DNA of 64,000 nucleotides from Chlorella sorokiniana (GCA_025917655.1 CP084612.1:1798001-1862000); one strand, 5' to 3'. Numbered from the stretch's first letter, positions 27,075 to 39,125 are shown. Made by a program: numbers and translations. The notes: generated by a model not told the origin, from the letters alone.

Positions 27075-30000
27075 GGCAGCGTCAACCTGCGGGGCCTGGC
27101 TGTGCCGGGCGGCTGCACGCTGCCGCCGCCCGCTGGCGCGCCGCCCGCTACGACGTCGTGTTCCTGCAGGAGCACCACCTCACCTCCCACCTCCACGACC
27201 GAGCCACCCTCGCCGCCCTGTCGTCGCTCGGGTGGAAGGCCTACGTCGCCTTCTTTAGGCCTGGGGCCTCCGGCCGCCCCCGGGCGGGACTGCAGTGCTC
27301 ATCCGCCGCGCCCACCTTGCCAGCGGGGAGCTGTCTGCGCCCGCGGCCCAGCTCTGCCCCCGCGGCCGGTTCACCGCCGTCTCAGCCTCCTGGTCAGGCC
27401 ACCGCCTCCACCTCTGCAGCGTCTACCTGCCCAATGAGCCCAGCGCCCGCTGCACCTACATCCAGTCCAGCCTCGGACCGCTGGCAGCGGCTGCCGCTGC
27501 TGCCTCCAGGCAGCTGGTGTGGGGCGGCGACGTCAATTTCACACCTGATCCCCACCTCGACCGCCGCTACCTGAGCCGCACCCCCTGCGGCGGTCCACCT
27601 GCCGCGGCGACGCATCCTCCCTCTCCGCCTTCTCCCTCTTCCTCCCCAGCCTGGTGGACGTCTGGCGCGAGCGCCACCCCCACCGGCGCGCCTTCACCTA
27701 CTCCAACGGCGCCGTGTTTGGCCGCCTGGACCGCATCTACGTCTCCCGCCCGCTTGCGCCCTACGCCACCAGCGCCACCGTAGCGCGCGCCCCGTCGCCG
27801 ACCACAACCCTGTCTCCCTCTCCATCCTGGGCACCCGGCCCCCGGCGTCGGCCGCCAGCGCCGCCGCCTCCGCCTCGGCTTCCTCTCCTGCCCCGCTCTG
27901 TCCTCGCAGCTGCGGGACTGGCTGACTGCCTTGGCGCCCCCGGAGGACCCTGCTGCCTTCATCCAGTGGTGGCCCAGGTTCCAGCGCGCCCTCTACATCT
28001 TCTGCCGCCGCCTGCACCGCGCCAGCCGTGAGCTGGGCCCCGCGCCGCCACCGCCCTTGCTGCCCTGGAGGCAGCTGCTCAGCGGTGGGAGGCTGGGGAC
28101 GACGGCGCCCTGCCAGAGCTTGCCGCAGCGCACGAGGCGTGGCGGCGGGCAGCCCACTCGGCTGGCATCGCCGAGGCCACCCAGCTGCGCCGCTACACCT
28201 GGCTGCATTGCGGCGAGCGGCCCAACCCCTCCACCTCCCGGCAGCTGCAGCCTGCCCGGCATGTTACCACCATCCCTGCGCTGCGCGGTTCCGGCGGCGC
28301 CTTGCACACCGGCCCCTCAGCCGCAGCGGTGGCGGTGCAGGCAGCCGCGGCCATTTCTGCAGGGCCCACCACCTCTGCCGCCGCCCAGGATGAGGTCAGC
28401 GCAGCGGTGCGCAGTGGCCGCCGCCTCACCGAGCAGCAGGCAGCTTCCTTGGGCGAGGCTGCCTTCTCTGCCGAGGAGGTGCTGCGCGCCATGCGGCGCG
28501 TCAAGCCGGGCAAGTCGCCTGGCCTGGACGGCGTCCCCCGACCTGTACCGCCACTTCCGCACCGCCTTTGCCCCCTCCTCTCCCGCCTCTTCACCGCCAT
28601 CGCCTCCACCGGCCAGCTGCCGCGCTCGTTCCATGAAGGGCTCATCACCTTCCTCTTCAAGGCTGGCGACCGCGCTGACCCCGCCTGCTACCGCCCCATC
28701 ACCCTGCTCGGCGCCGACAACCGCCTCTATGCGCTTGTGCTGGCCCGCCGCCTTGGGCCCTGCCTCCCCTCCGTCATCGACCCGGAGCAGGTTGCCTTTG
28801 TGCCCGGCCGCCGCATCGGCGACAACATCATGGCCCTGCAGCTCCTCCCCCACCTCCTCCGCCGTGCGGGCCGCTCGGCGCTGGCGGCCTTCTGCGACTT
28901 CCGCAAGGCCTACGACACCATCGACCGCTCCTTCCTCCTCCGCATCATGGCCGACCTGGGCGTCGGCGAGGGCTTCCTCTCCCTGGTCCTCCTCCACGGC
29001 ACCCGCGCCCGAGCCCTGGTCAGCGGCTTCATCTCCTCCCCCGCCGACTTCCTGGCAGGCGTGCGCCAGGGCTGCCCGCTGGCCCCGCTGCTCTACCTGT
29101 TTGTCGCCCAGGCCCTGCTTGCCTTCCTGCGCCAGCGTGGCGTTGGCCTGCGCGACCTCCTGCCCGGCTCCCCCTCACCACCACCACCGGCTGCTACGCC
29201 GACGACGCGCACATCCTGCTGGACTCTCCAGCCCAGCTGCCCGCCTTCCTGGGCGCCATGGACACCTTTGGCGACGCCACAGGCCAGCGCCTCAACCCTC
29301 CAAGACGCAGCTGCTTCCCCTTGGCGCCGTGCCAGCGGACGTGGAGGCGGCGCTGCCGCCCCCGCTGCGCGCCGCGGCCTGCGCGTGCGTCTCCTCCGTC
29401 ACCGCCCTCGGCATCCCTTTGCCAACGGCGAGCCGCCCGCAGCCGCCACCGCCTCCGCCTGGGCCTCCCTGCTGGCCCGGGTGGAGACCGTGTACGCCCG
29501 CATCGCCCGCCTTGGCCTCTCCGTCTTCGGGCGGGCCTTTGCCAGCGCCGGCTATGGCGTGCCGGGCTACTCTACCACTCCGAATTCCTGGGCCACCCTC
29601 CCGCCGCCATCGCTGTCCGCCTTGCGCGCATCACGGCGCGCCTTGTGGACCGCGGCCAGGGCCCCTCCGCCTCGCAGCGGCGCTTTTGCCGGCCTGCACC
29701 GCGACATCCTGCATGGGCGGCCGGCTGACGGCGGCTTTGGGGCGCTGCCCTGGCTCCCCACATCTCGGCCCGCCATGCCAGCTGGGCAGCCCGCCTCCTC
29801 ACCTCCCCTCCGCCTCCCCTCACACACCTCGCAGGGGCGGCGGGCCCCTCCCCCGACCCGCCACCTCCCTTGCTTCCCCTTCCGCCGCTCCCGGCCGCCG
29901 CCCGCCCCCCGCCTCCCGACGCACCGGCCCCTCCGGAGGAGCGGCTCCCGCCCTGGGTGGCGCTGGCGTATGAGCTGCTTGACGGCCTGCCGCCAGCAGG

Positions 30001-31306
30001 CCTGCTGTTCTGGCCCATCCAGCAGCCCCTGCCGGCGTCGCTCGCCCACCTGCCGCCGCCCCTCCTCCGCCTGCGGGCAGCCCTCGCCTCCTTGCCACCC
30101 CCAGCCGACCTGGCGCCCCAGCAGCTCCGGCCCGGCCTCTGGTGCCTCTCCCTACCCCTGTGGGGCAACCCCTTCCTGGTCTCGGCAGCTCACCCCGACG
30201 GCCTGGACCACGCCTTCACCGACTTCCTATCAGCGGGGTGGACACCCTCGGGCGCGCGCTTGCTGCAGAGCGGGCAGTGGCGGCAGCGCCCACGCAGGCA
30301 GCTTACGTCAGCCTGGTGCGCCACCCGCTCTTGGCCTCCTCCCGGCGTTTGCGCAGCGCCACGTGGCGGCGGAGCGCCTCGCAGCCCTGCTGGCAGTCCC
30401 CGCTGCTGGGTGGGTGGCAGCGGCGCGCGGCCGCTACTGCTGCGGCCCCAGCGCAACCGCCCTCCCCCGCCCACGTCCTCCACACCCTCCTCCTCCCTCG
30501 CCTGGCCTGGCGGCTGCCCGCTGGGCGGCCCGTCAGCTTCGCGCGGCTCACCGTGCGCTCAGCCACTGCATTGCTGGCAGCGCCAGCTGCCCAACAGCGT
30601 GCCAGCCTCCACCTTGCCCCCTTTGCGGCGCTCGCCACCGCCGGCAGCCCCCCTTCCCCTTCCCGCCTCCCCGAGCTCCAGGCTGCCACGCGCCGCCTGT
30701 GGCATCTGCCCTCGGAGAATGGGCGGAAGGAGGTGTTCTGGCGGCTGGCCTACGATGCCCTCCCCACCGCAGCCCGCATGCACCGCGACCAGCCATGCGA
30801 GTGCGGCGCGGGCCCCCGCCCTGACCGCCACCACCACTTCTGGGCATGCCCGGTGGCGCAGGCCGTTGTTGCCACTGTCCAGGCGGCGCTGGCGGCCGCG
30901 GCGCCCCCTGCAGAGCAGCCTGTCTTCCTCCTGCCCACCAACATCTGGCTGGCCCGCGCCCCGCCCGGCCTTGACGCCGGGGTGTGGGGGGTGGTCTGCC
31001 TGGCGGCTGTCGAGGCCATGGACCGCGGCCGGCGTTCTCTGGCAGCAGCGGCGCTGCGGCGCCGGGCGCCAGCAGCAGCAGCCGCCGCCGCAGCAGCCCC
31101 GCCTCGTCCAACGCTCGCTTGACGGCTACCTGCGGCAGCCCCAGCCCCCTGAGCCCCCTGGCGTGGCGGCTTCGGCCGCCGCCAGCCAGGAGCCCCCGCC
31201 CCCGCGAGAGCCAGTGGCGCCCCGGCGCCGCAGCCTGAGCCCCCGCCGGCCCCCTCCCCGCCGCCTGCCGCTCGGCGGTCGGTGCATTTTGGTCCCTGCT
31301 TTCTGA
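27075..31306 (+). CDS. LINE ORF2: AP-endonuclease and reverse transcriptase, frame-broken
   Basis: The endonuclease part shows SVNLRGL (27,078-27,098), DVVFLQEHH with the catalytic Glu (about 27,152-27,178), GGDVNFTPD (about 27,524-27,550), RLDRIYVS and the final DHNPVSLSI (about 27,800-27,826). The reverse transcriptase begins near VKPGKSPGLDGV (about 28,500-28,535). It contains PITLLGADNRLYALVLARRL, the first catalytic Asp in FCDFRKAYDTID (28,889-28,924), a VRQGCPLAPLLY segment (about 29,060-29,100) and CYADDAHILLD (YADD at 29,194-29,205). The C-terminus carries CECG followed by DRHHHFWACP (30,796-30,860), like the zinc-binding tail of many LINEs. Frame breaks sit at C runs near 28,534, 28,570, 29,170 and 29,297. 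Adding one C at each restores a continuous motif order. The stop is at 31,122 in one frame and 31,306 in another. No RNase H domain was recognised. All catalytic motifs are intact. Confidence 0.85.
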
Positions 31307-32273
31307 TTTTCATGCCCTGGACCTGGCGCCTGCCGCTTGGCTTGCCCGCATCCCCACCACGCACCCCTTCTTTTCACAGATTCTGGCCGTCTGCGGCTGC
31401 GGCCTCCCCCTCACGCCCTGATGCCTAGCGCCTGACCCCGGCGCTGTCTGCCCCGCCCGCCCTGCCGGGCCTGCAGGGCGGCCCCGCCCCTCGTCTCCAT
31501 CTCGTTCCTTCCCAGTTGGCCCCCTGTGCCCCTCTCCTGTCTGACCCGCTCCGTGTGGCTTCAGTGGCCCCTGCCTGCCCTGTGTCGTTTCCGCCCGCCC
31601 GTCTGGCCGCCTCTCGGCTACTGTGCCGGGCGGGCCGCGGCGCATGGCTGTCAGCGGCCTGCTGCCGCTCGGCTGCGGGGCCCCTTTCCATCCCCCTTTC
31701 CATCCCAATTCTGACCCGTGCTGGCGGCCCTGCAGTGGCGTGCGATGGTGCCCACATGCGTAACCGGCGCCCTGCCTCCCCGCCTTCCTGTGTCATTTGC
31801 TTCGCTGGCGGCGCTTTGGGTGTGCTCCCAGGCGCCCTCTGCTCCCCTACCGCCCTCTGCGCCCGATCCCCGGCTTGAGCCGGTGCCTACACCCTGCCCG
31901 CCCGCCCGCCTGCGATGCTTAGATGTTGTACCAGAGCTAGTGGGATGCACTGCTGTGTGTCCCCAGCGCGTTACCGCGCCTCGCCTCTGTAACAGTCACC
32001 AGTCACTCTGGCGGGATGTGTTGTGTTCTGTGCAATGATCCGTTTTGCGACCATGAAGCGGCCAAATACTAGGACAGCCATATTGGTTATAAAGACACAT
32101 AGGCACACAGCGGCTATTGTAAAACATGTAAAACACAGCGGGATACCCAGCATGGGCGCAGGCGTCAGGGTTGCTGATATGCGTGCAACGACCTTTTGAA
32201 AAACACAAGGAATAGGGCCGCATCTCCGCCGTGCTCGGGCTGCAGCCTAGCATGCCGACCTTGCGCCGATGCG
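31307..32273. other. LINE 3' region and spacer before the kinase-like gene
   Basis: No gene is recognised here. The left two thirds is C/T-rich on the plus strand and is probably LINE 3' untranslated sequence up to the TGTAA near 31,987. From about 32,000 base composition drops to more even AT content, with short direct echoes such as TGTAAAACA around 32,110-32,130. The last part should hold the 3' untranslated region of the minus-strand kinase-like gene, but no minus-strand TGTAA was found. Confidence 0.4.
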
Positions 32274-35200
32274 CTACTTGGGGCTGGAGGGCACCAGGTG
32301 CGAGTGCGCCAGCCACCTATCAGACGCATCGAGCGTCTCAGGCTCCCGAGAGGACCAGTAGGCGGGGAGCTGGCCCACCACCTCCATGCTGCTCAGCAGC
32401 TGCCGCAGCGAGTCGTGCCAGAGGCTGGCGCCGAACGCCGTGTACTGGTGGGCCTCGCTGTTCTCGCCCTCAGCCACGATGCCACCCCGCCCTGGTTGGT
32501 TGTCGCTGCAGGGCTGCAGGCCGTACTGGCCAAGCCCAGCACGCAGGGGGCGGCTGCAGTAATGCTTGCGCCACTGCGTCTTCACCTTTCAGCCTGCAAG
32601 GAGGGGAAAGCGTAGCACCCAAGTCAACACACTCTCTCACAGCTGAAGCGGCATCCATGCATACCGCCAGCAGGCTGGCAATGCAGATACTGCGTACGTG
32701 CACAATCAGGGCGAAGGGCTTGGTGGCGATGAGCAAAACACGCATGTCAGGCTGCAGGAGGCGCTCCGCCGCCCATTGCTCCGCGAGCGGAACGCTCAAG
32801 AAGCGGCCGCACTCCAGCAAGGGCAGGTACAGGTATACATGCCGCAGGCCGGCAGTGTGCGGGGCCAGGCGGTCCAGCAGCTGCTGGGTGAACGAGTTCT
32901 GCAAACAAACAAGCATGAAGCATGAAGCCTCGCACCCGTTGGCAACAGGAAAGGCCCTGAAACAACACTCACGCACCAGGACAATCGCCTCACGCCCCCA
33001 GTCCTCGTGCAGCAGGAACAAGCGATTCAGGTCCAGTCGACTTGTGGACGTCTTTGTCTGCCAACTGTAGCTGCCCTGCGAGCACAGCCACAGCTCCTTG
33101 CCCTGCACAGCACGGGAGTTGGGGCGTGCACTTGGAAACTCATGTCAAGCAGCCTTTCAGAACGCCAGCCAGTCCTGTAAAAGTAACAGGGTGGGGTGCA
33201 CATGACAGCTAAGCTTACCTGCTTTTTGCGCTTTGTACTGCCGCCGCCTTTGCCGATGCCTCGAGTCGCCAGTTTTGCTGCCTGGGTCAGCAGCAGTGCA
33301 GGCGGGTCAGCTGCCGCTGCCTGCTGCGACTGCCCAAGCACACAATCTTCCAAAGAAGTTGCACCAAGCAGAGGGGCTGCTGCTATTGCTGTCCCGTCTG
33401 CATGTGCGCTGCGGCCCCGCTGAGGCAGCGGGGGTGGCGGTCCCGGTGGCTGAGCCATGACCTCCTGCTCCTCAGCTTCCAAGACCACCCTGTCCAGCTG
33501 GCGGCTGAGATCCGCAACGTCCCCACCGCTGCTGCTGCTGCTGCTGCGTGGGCTGTGCGCCCACAGCTGCCACCAACAGCTGCAAGCTGGGGATGTGTTC
33601 CCCCGCCAGCTGCAGCAGCAGCCTCTCCCTCCTCCTCCTCCTCCTCCTCCTCTTCCTCTTCGTCCTCATCGGAGCAGTAGAGCTTGTGCATCTCAGCCAG
33701 CTGACCCCAGCTGCGTCCTTCCCACTGGCATTGGCACTGCTGCACAAAGCTCAGGCGCTGCGCAAGAGGAAGGGGACGCAGACTCACATGTGTGCAGGTG
33801 AGTCCCAAGCCATTGTGGGTGAGCTGCCTCCCTCTGCAGCTGCTGTTCTGGCAAGGGCCGGCTCCAGCCCACCCACCAACCCAACCATCCAATATGCTGC
33901 CTCCAGCCACCCACCCTGGCATGCCCCCTCTGCAGCGCAGCCACCCACCTCCATGCAGGACTGGTTGTCTTCAAAGGGAGCTGTCACATACAGCAGCTTG
34001 GCCCGGCAAGCGTCAGGCGTGTCGTTGAGGAATGATGCCCAGTTCTCCATATGTTCCTGCGCGCACAGCAGGGGTGCAGGTGCTGAGGAAAGTGATGAAC
34101 ACAACGCCAGTGACGAGACTGAAGGCAGGGATGGGCCTGGGAAGCAAGGCATTGCAAAGACAGCAGTTCTCAAGGAGCGCGCTTTCCACAGACCACACTT
34201 GGTGGGCCCGCCCTCCCACGCAGCAGTTGTTGGGATGTCAGCGTGAAGCCCAGGGGGTCCCAAGCAACCCCACCTCGTGGCGGATGTCGTAGAAGTCGAG
34301 CGACGTGGGGATGTCAGTCGGTCCGATTTGGAACGCGGCGTCCATGGCGCTGCATTGGGCAAGGCAGCCGGCCCTCCTGGTCAGGAGCATGCAGAAAAGG
34401 GTGTCCAGCGGAAAGCTGCCAGGGCATGAGGGATTGCAACAGCTTTTGTGTGTGTTGTTGTGCAACGGCGCAGCGGCACAAACACCGAACCGCCAGGGAT
34501 GGTACACTCACTCAGCGTCCTCATCATCAACCAGCTCCACGTCGGTAGTCCTACTCACGCTTTCCAGCAACCGGTCAAGGGTGGAGGGCTGCGCAGGAGG
34601 AAAGCAAGCCGGAATGAACCAATGCAGGCAAGGGCAACTGCGCTGCCGGTGTGCTCAAGCAGGGGGTCTTGCAGTAGCAGAGCGCAAGACCGCAGCAAGG
34701 GACTGGAAGGCATCAGCCGCTCACCGTCCCCGTCAGCTTCTCCTTCTGTTGCAGGGCGCAGTCAAGGGCCCTGCTGGCAGCTGCAGCTTCCGCGTAGGAC
34801 TTGCGCGCAATCTTGATCAGTTCGGGCGGCTGCACGCTCTTGGCCACCTGCGCCGCCAGGCAGGGGAGGCAGCCACGAAGCAGGGCAGGGGTTACGCTCA
34901 ACTGAAGATGAGCAGCAGATCGCAGCAGCGGAAGTGCAGTGGTGCTAAGAGGCTGTTGCCGCTTGGAGACTGACAAGAGACCCGCTGCCCGCTCTCTGCC
35001 CCCTGCCTCACTGGGGTGGTCGCAAGCTGCAGCAGCAGCTGCTGCTTGAGCCGGTGAGCGGCCGCCATCTCCTCAACAGTTGCCTCGTCGCTTGCCTGCA
35101 CCACACACACAATGGTGGGCGGCAGACGCGCAGGTGTGGGGAGGGTGCCGCAGTGCACAAGGCAGCAAAGGGTGGGCATGGCAGCTGTGGACGGGCGGCC

Positions 35201-37360
35201 AGGCGCACCAAGGAGACGAGGTGCAGGAGGCGGCCCACGAGGTGGTGCACCGCCTCCCAGCTCAGCTCCCGCAGGCGATCCTGGGGGCCTTGCAGCAGCA
35301 TGGCCAACAGCAGGCCTATCAACACCACCTGCATGTGGGGGTGGCGACAGTTGGGCAGGGCAGCGGGGGCCGGCTCAGAGGGTGCAGCAACGCTGGGCAG
35401 GCACTCACCGACTCGGACAGGCCGCAGCGCAGCGTGTAGGCGTTGCGCAGCTCCGCCTCAATGGCCACATCGCCCAGCAAGGCGCGCAGCGTCTCCCACG
35501 TGCCCATGTAATACTCGCCTGCGGGGTGCGGGAGCGTGGCTGCCAGGTCAGAAAGGGCAGCCATGCGGCCACCTTATTGCAATTGAAGAACAGCAAGCTA
35601 GGTGAGAAAGTAACTGAGGGGCCTGCATGGCCGACAGGGCTGCGCATCACTCACAATCGTCCATCCACGGCCCCACAATGAACAGCTGCAGCACGATTCG
35701 TGCCAGTGCATAGTAATCTGCGCCGGGAGGAGGGATGGCCTAGCTTGCTTTTGCCCGTGCACAACCACACCAACCACATCATCAGCCTGCCTGCCTAAAA
35801 TTGCTGTGCGCTGACAGGTCGCCCGCTCAAGCAAACCCAGGGGCCAGCGTGCCAGCACCGCTCAAATGAGAAGCCCAGCCGCTCTGTGCACGCACCGGTG
35901 GCCGGCGAGACCGTGGCACCGATGGGCTTGAGACTCTCTGGCGGGGCGTAGCCCGGGGTGATGTTCAGGACGCTGCGGGGGTGGGGCAGATGGGTCTTGT
36001 GAGGCCGTGTGCAGGGACCACACAAGCAGCAGTTGCCACCGCGCAGGAACACAGGCCAGGTGCACCCACTTGCGCGGGAAGGACGCGTGGCGGTTGCCGT
36101 GGTTCTTGCAGCTCGCAAAGTCCAGCAGCGCCACCCGGCGCGCTTCCTGTGACAGGAACTCAGCCCACCACTTAGCCGTGAGGAAGCAGCGGCAAGGTGG
36201 CATGCGCACACATGCCCCATCATGCCCCACATTACACCAACCCCATGGCGCCGCAAGTATACCCTGGCCCAAGCTCACCTGCCCAACCCGCATAGCTCCG
36301 CGCCCACTGAACTCCTGCACCACCGTCTGCGACACGTTCCGCAGCTTGAGGTCGCAGTGAGCAGCTCCGCCCTCGTTCAGCAGGAGCGTCGCATGAACAA
36401 TGTCATGCAGCCATCCAGCTAGCGTCAATCTCAGCCGGTGTGGCTGCATGGTTGAAACCAGCAGACTGCAGTTGTGAATGGGGTTTGGGGGAAGGCCATC
36501 ACCATGCAGGCAAGAGCACTGCTGTTTCGACAGCTAGCACAAACGGGGGCAGGGGCACGCTGGTGGGGCAAGCGCTGGTGCCGCGGCTTTCGTGCCTCTT
36601 CAGCTCGCATTCCAGGTCTTTCCGTGGGCCCAGCTCCATCACGATGAAGCTCTTGGCAAAGGAGTAAGCTCGGCGGGCGGGCTTGGTCAGGTCGTTGGCG
36701 TCGGCGTGGTGCATGAGCTCATCCAGGAACATGTCGTGGTCCTGGAACTCCTTCAGCACGCACATTTCCCCCCGCAGGCAGGCTGCACAACAAGAGGGGC
36801 GCGTGTGAATGGCTGCAAGGCGAGGTACGCTGGTGGGCCGGCAGCCGAATGCAGCCTGCCGCACAGCAACCGGCACCGGCACTTACTCAGCAGCACGCGG
36901 CAGCCCGCGCCCTCCTCGCCATTCGCTGTGCCTCCCTGCCAGCTGTTCTGCAGCACCACTGACTTGTTGACATCGTCCAACGAAGCCGCAAAGCGTGCAT
37001 ACTGCTCCTCGGACTGGCCCTGCTTGACCCGCTCATAGGCTGCCTGGGTGCCCTGAAGCGCCTCTGCTGCGAGGTTTGTATTCTGCGATGGTATGGACTG
37101 AATCGTTAGCGGCGCGAAAACGGCGGTGTAACCGGCCGGCCATCCCAACCACCCACCTCTGCTGCCTTCAAAGCCTCTATACGAGCACATTGCGACTCCG
37201 TGCGACGAATCCAGGACTGCTGCATAGCCGTGCTTAGGGTGAGAAGCTGGGGCAGCCCGAGGAGGTGGCCCATTAAGCTGGGCTCCTGCCATTGGCGGCG
37301 CAGCAGGCGCAGCGGCCAGCCATACTCAGCAGCGGCGGCACCCTTAGGTACGCAGGACAC
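32274..37360 (-). CDS. Protein-kinase-like protein with long novel C-terminal region
   Basis: This is a gene of about 18 exons encoding roughly 1,000 residues. The kinase-like domain is assembled from minus-strand exons at 36,897-37,082, about 36,510-36,782, 36,279-36,443, 36,070-36,170 and 35,896-35,972. It shows MCVLKEF (candidate ATP-binding Lys), FLDELMHHA (candidate helix-C Glu), the hinge SFIVMELG, the catalytic loop HCDLKLRN, DFA in place of DFG (LLDFASC), and GYAPPES for the APE motif. Exons 35,655-35,717, 35,409-35,518, 35,209-35,328, 35,012-35,095, 34,725-34,847, 34,512-34,588, 34,274-34,415, 33,949-34,056, 33,219-33,757, 32,977-33,102, about 32,698-32,898 and 32,274 to about 32,580 follow with matching phases. 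The remainder, with an acidic DEDEEEE tract, is unrecognised. One frame break at the C run 33,600-33,604 is fixed by one base. The start is uncertain because the first open exon has no ATG at its 5' edge. Substrate and pathway are unknown. Confidence 0.7.
33630..33672 (-). repeat. Trinucleotide tract encoding an acidic run
   Basis: A CTC/TCC-rich tract (GAG-rich on the coding strand) encodes the DEDEEEE run of the kinase-like protein. It lies just upstream, in coding direction, of the G run where the frame breaks. A second trinucleotide tract (CTG on plus, about 33,523-33,545) follows within the same exon. Confidence 0.6.
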
Positions 37361-37362
37361 AT

Positions 37363-39119
37363 ATTCTGCACTTGGATGGATCGTCTTTAGTCTATCGGAG
37401 GACTTTAAGGTCTTGGGATGCTGCTGTCATTGTAACAGCCCTCCAAACCTTCAACAACGTGTGCCAGGCTGTATAGTGCCAGCCCCTGGCCGTGGCCAAG
37501 GTTGCATTGCGCCCAAGCATCTCATGGGCGATTCGCCTCTGTACTCCATGCCTCTGCTTCATCCATCCAGGGTGAAAGCTCATAAAGGGGCATGAATGCC
37601 TCCTTTGGCCGATGCGGCGCCCGCTGCGGCACATCAAGCAGAGGCAGCTCCCGGCGGAGCAGGGAGGAAAGACACACTTGCTGCAAGAGCATCAGAGAAG
37701 CCAGCGGTAGCCACAGTGGAGCAGGTGGAGAGGCAGCCACGGGCCAATGGCACCTTGTTCACGGCCCACCGTCGATCCAGTGCCTTGCCGCTCCACTGCC
37801 CAGTGTGGTTCGTTGAGCACGAGTAAGCGTTGGATTGTTAAGGCACTTCTGCCCCTACCAAAGAAGAAATGTGTCAAAAGGTATCGATCTTGAAATTCTG
37901 CTGCAATTGGCCAGCCAGCGAGCAGCACATGTTGGCTTCCCTGGTGCTCATCGGGCTGCTCATGGGCGGTGCTGGGTGGCAGCGGTGATACCGGATAAAA
38001 CGCGCGGGCGGATGGCCTCCAGTTACATCGCATCCCTCTGCAGGACCGATTTTGGGTGCCAGTGGGCCGGACAAGCTCCGAGCCTGACGCATGTGCCCTT
38101 CCTGCCGCGCTTCACCACCTTGTCTTGAACGGCTATCAGCTGCAACATACGTGCAGTGTCTGTAGCTGTCACAGCGGGCTGCAGCATCGCAATGGGGACC
38201 CCTGCGCAGTTGGCATGTTCCTTGTGTCGCTCAGCTCGGCTATGGCGTGTTGGCGAGGTCGCAGTCTGTCAGCGAGCGCTACAGTGCCCTCTTAGCTAGC
38301 ACAAAAGGTGCCCCGACTTGGCACGGTGTGACTGCCCGCCGCCACCGCCGTCGAGCGCTGCCGTCGCAGGCGTGGCAGAATAATGGTGCAGCAAGGAACA
38401 TCCGCAGGCGCAGTTCTGCTTGTCGCTGCGACTAGGTCGTTGAGACCTGCCTGAATTCACAGAGTCAACGGTACCTGGTGCTGTCTGTGCTGTTGTGCTG
38501 GAGTTTTTGTTGGCACCGTTCAGGTGGGTTAGATGAGCGCATCGTTGGCGTTCCAAATATGCTCTCCGGGGTGAAGCCCTGCTTGCACGGGCTGGTGACC
38601 TGGAGTGTTGTTGAATGCGGGCTGTGACTTGATGTGCCGGCTGGGCGGCAGCGTGGAGCAGGCCTGATGCGTGTCTATCGAGCAGCGGTGGCTGCTGAGA
38701 CCTTCTGTCACAGTTCTGTGCACGCTTCCCCCACTGTCCCATCCACCCTGTGCAGCGCTATGTGCGAGCCCTGGCTGCCTTCGTCTGAAGGGCGGTGCCT
38801 GGTGGCTGGCTCTGCTGGAGCCGCTGCTGTCACCGTTCAGGTGGGTGTGTTGAGAGGGACTCTCCCTTTTCTCTTTCAAGCTACGATTCTGCTTGCAGCC
38901 GCGTCTACAGCTGGCAGCAGACCTGTGAGTTGCTAGTCCTGCATTGAATCATTCTGAATGTGTGTGTGTGGCTGGTTGCAGTGCTTAATGCGGCTGATAC
39001 GCAGTCATCACTACCCCAGCCACTCCCGTCCTCAACTGTTGCTTCCTGCGGCGCCAGCCATGAGCTGAGCCTGGTGTTGTGCATCTGCTACTCGCTGCTG
39101 TTGCATTTTTGCCATGTGG
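37363..39119. other. 1.75-kb interval without a confident gene
   Basis: No conserved family is recognised on either strand. The most protein-like piece is a minus-strand stretch ending in a TGA at about 37,522 that reads LLRRELPLLDVPQRAP and onward to EAWSTEANRP, preceded by a good acceptor (CTCTTGCAG). No upstream exon with a matching phase could be joined to it. The phrase CACCGTTCAGGTGGGT recurs near 38,513 and 38,829. The interval probably contains the promoter of the kinase-like gene and the 3' end of the gene at 39,441. Confidence 0.4.
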
Positions 39120-39120
39120 A

Positions 39121-39125
39121 TTACA
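39121..39125 (-). terminator. Candidate TGTAA polyadenylation signal
   Basis: TTACA on the plus strand reads TGTAA on the minus strand, about 320 bases past the stop of the two-exon gene at 39,441. TGTAA is the usual green-algal polyadenylation signal. The motif is short, so chance occurrence is possible. Confidence 0.4.

Larger units (their letters stand above)
25961..31990 (+). mobile_element. Non-LTR retrotransposon (LINE, AP-endonuclease plus RT type)
   Basis: Order of parts: an Ala/Pro-rich N-terminal region (25,961 to about 27,060) starting with degenerate ~39-bp repeats, an AP-endonuclease domain (about 27,075-27,830), a reverse transcriptase (about 28,430-29,400) and a C-terminal Cys/His cluster (30,796-30,860). 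No LTR and no integrase are seen. The reading frame changes repeatedly, each time at or near a C or G run. The first ATG (25,961) lies inside the last GAGAGATGGC of the satellite, so array and element are directly joined. The 3' end is uncertain: coding ends at 31,122 or 31,306, and a TGTAA at 31,987 followed by a doubled CAGTCAC could mark the transcript end. No target-site duplication could be defined. Zepp-type LINEs are known from Chlorella telomeres and centromeres. Membership in that group is a guess. Confidence 0.9.

Noticed and set aside
30303-31120. Minus-strand open frames opposite the LINE C-terminus
   Set aside because: They are shadows of GC-rich plus-strand coding sequence with no domain of their own, while the plus strand carries the Cys/His cluster.
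25961-31306. LINE as a plainly dead pseudogene
   Set aside because: The frame changes fall at C runs exactly as in conserved host genes, so decay cannot be inferred from this sequence.
33383-33922. Minus-strand frame read directly through the acidic tract as one protein
   Set aside because: The downstream part of that frame loses the coherent sequence, while a one-base correction at 33,600-33,604 links the acidic tract to the next good frame and its GTAAGC donor.
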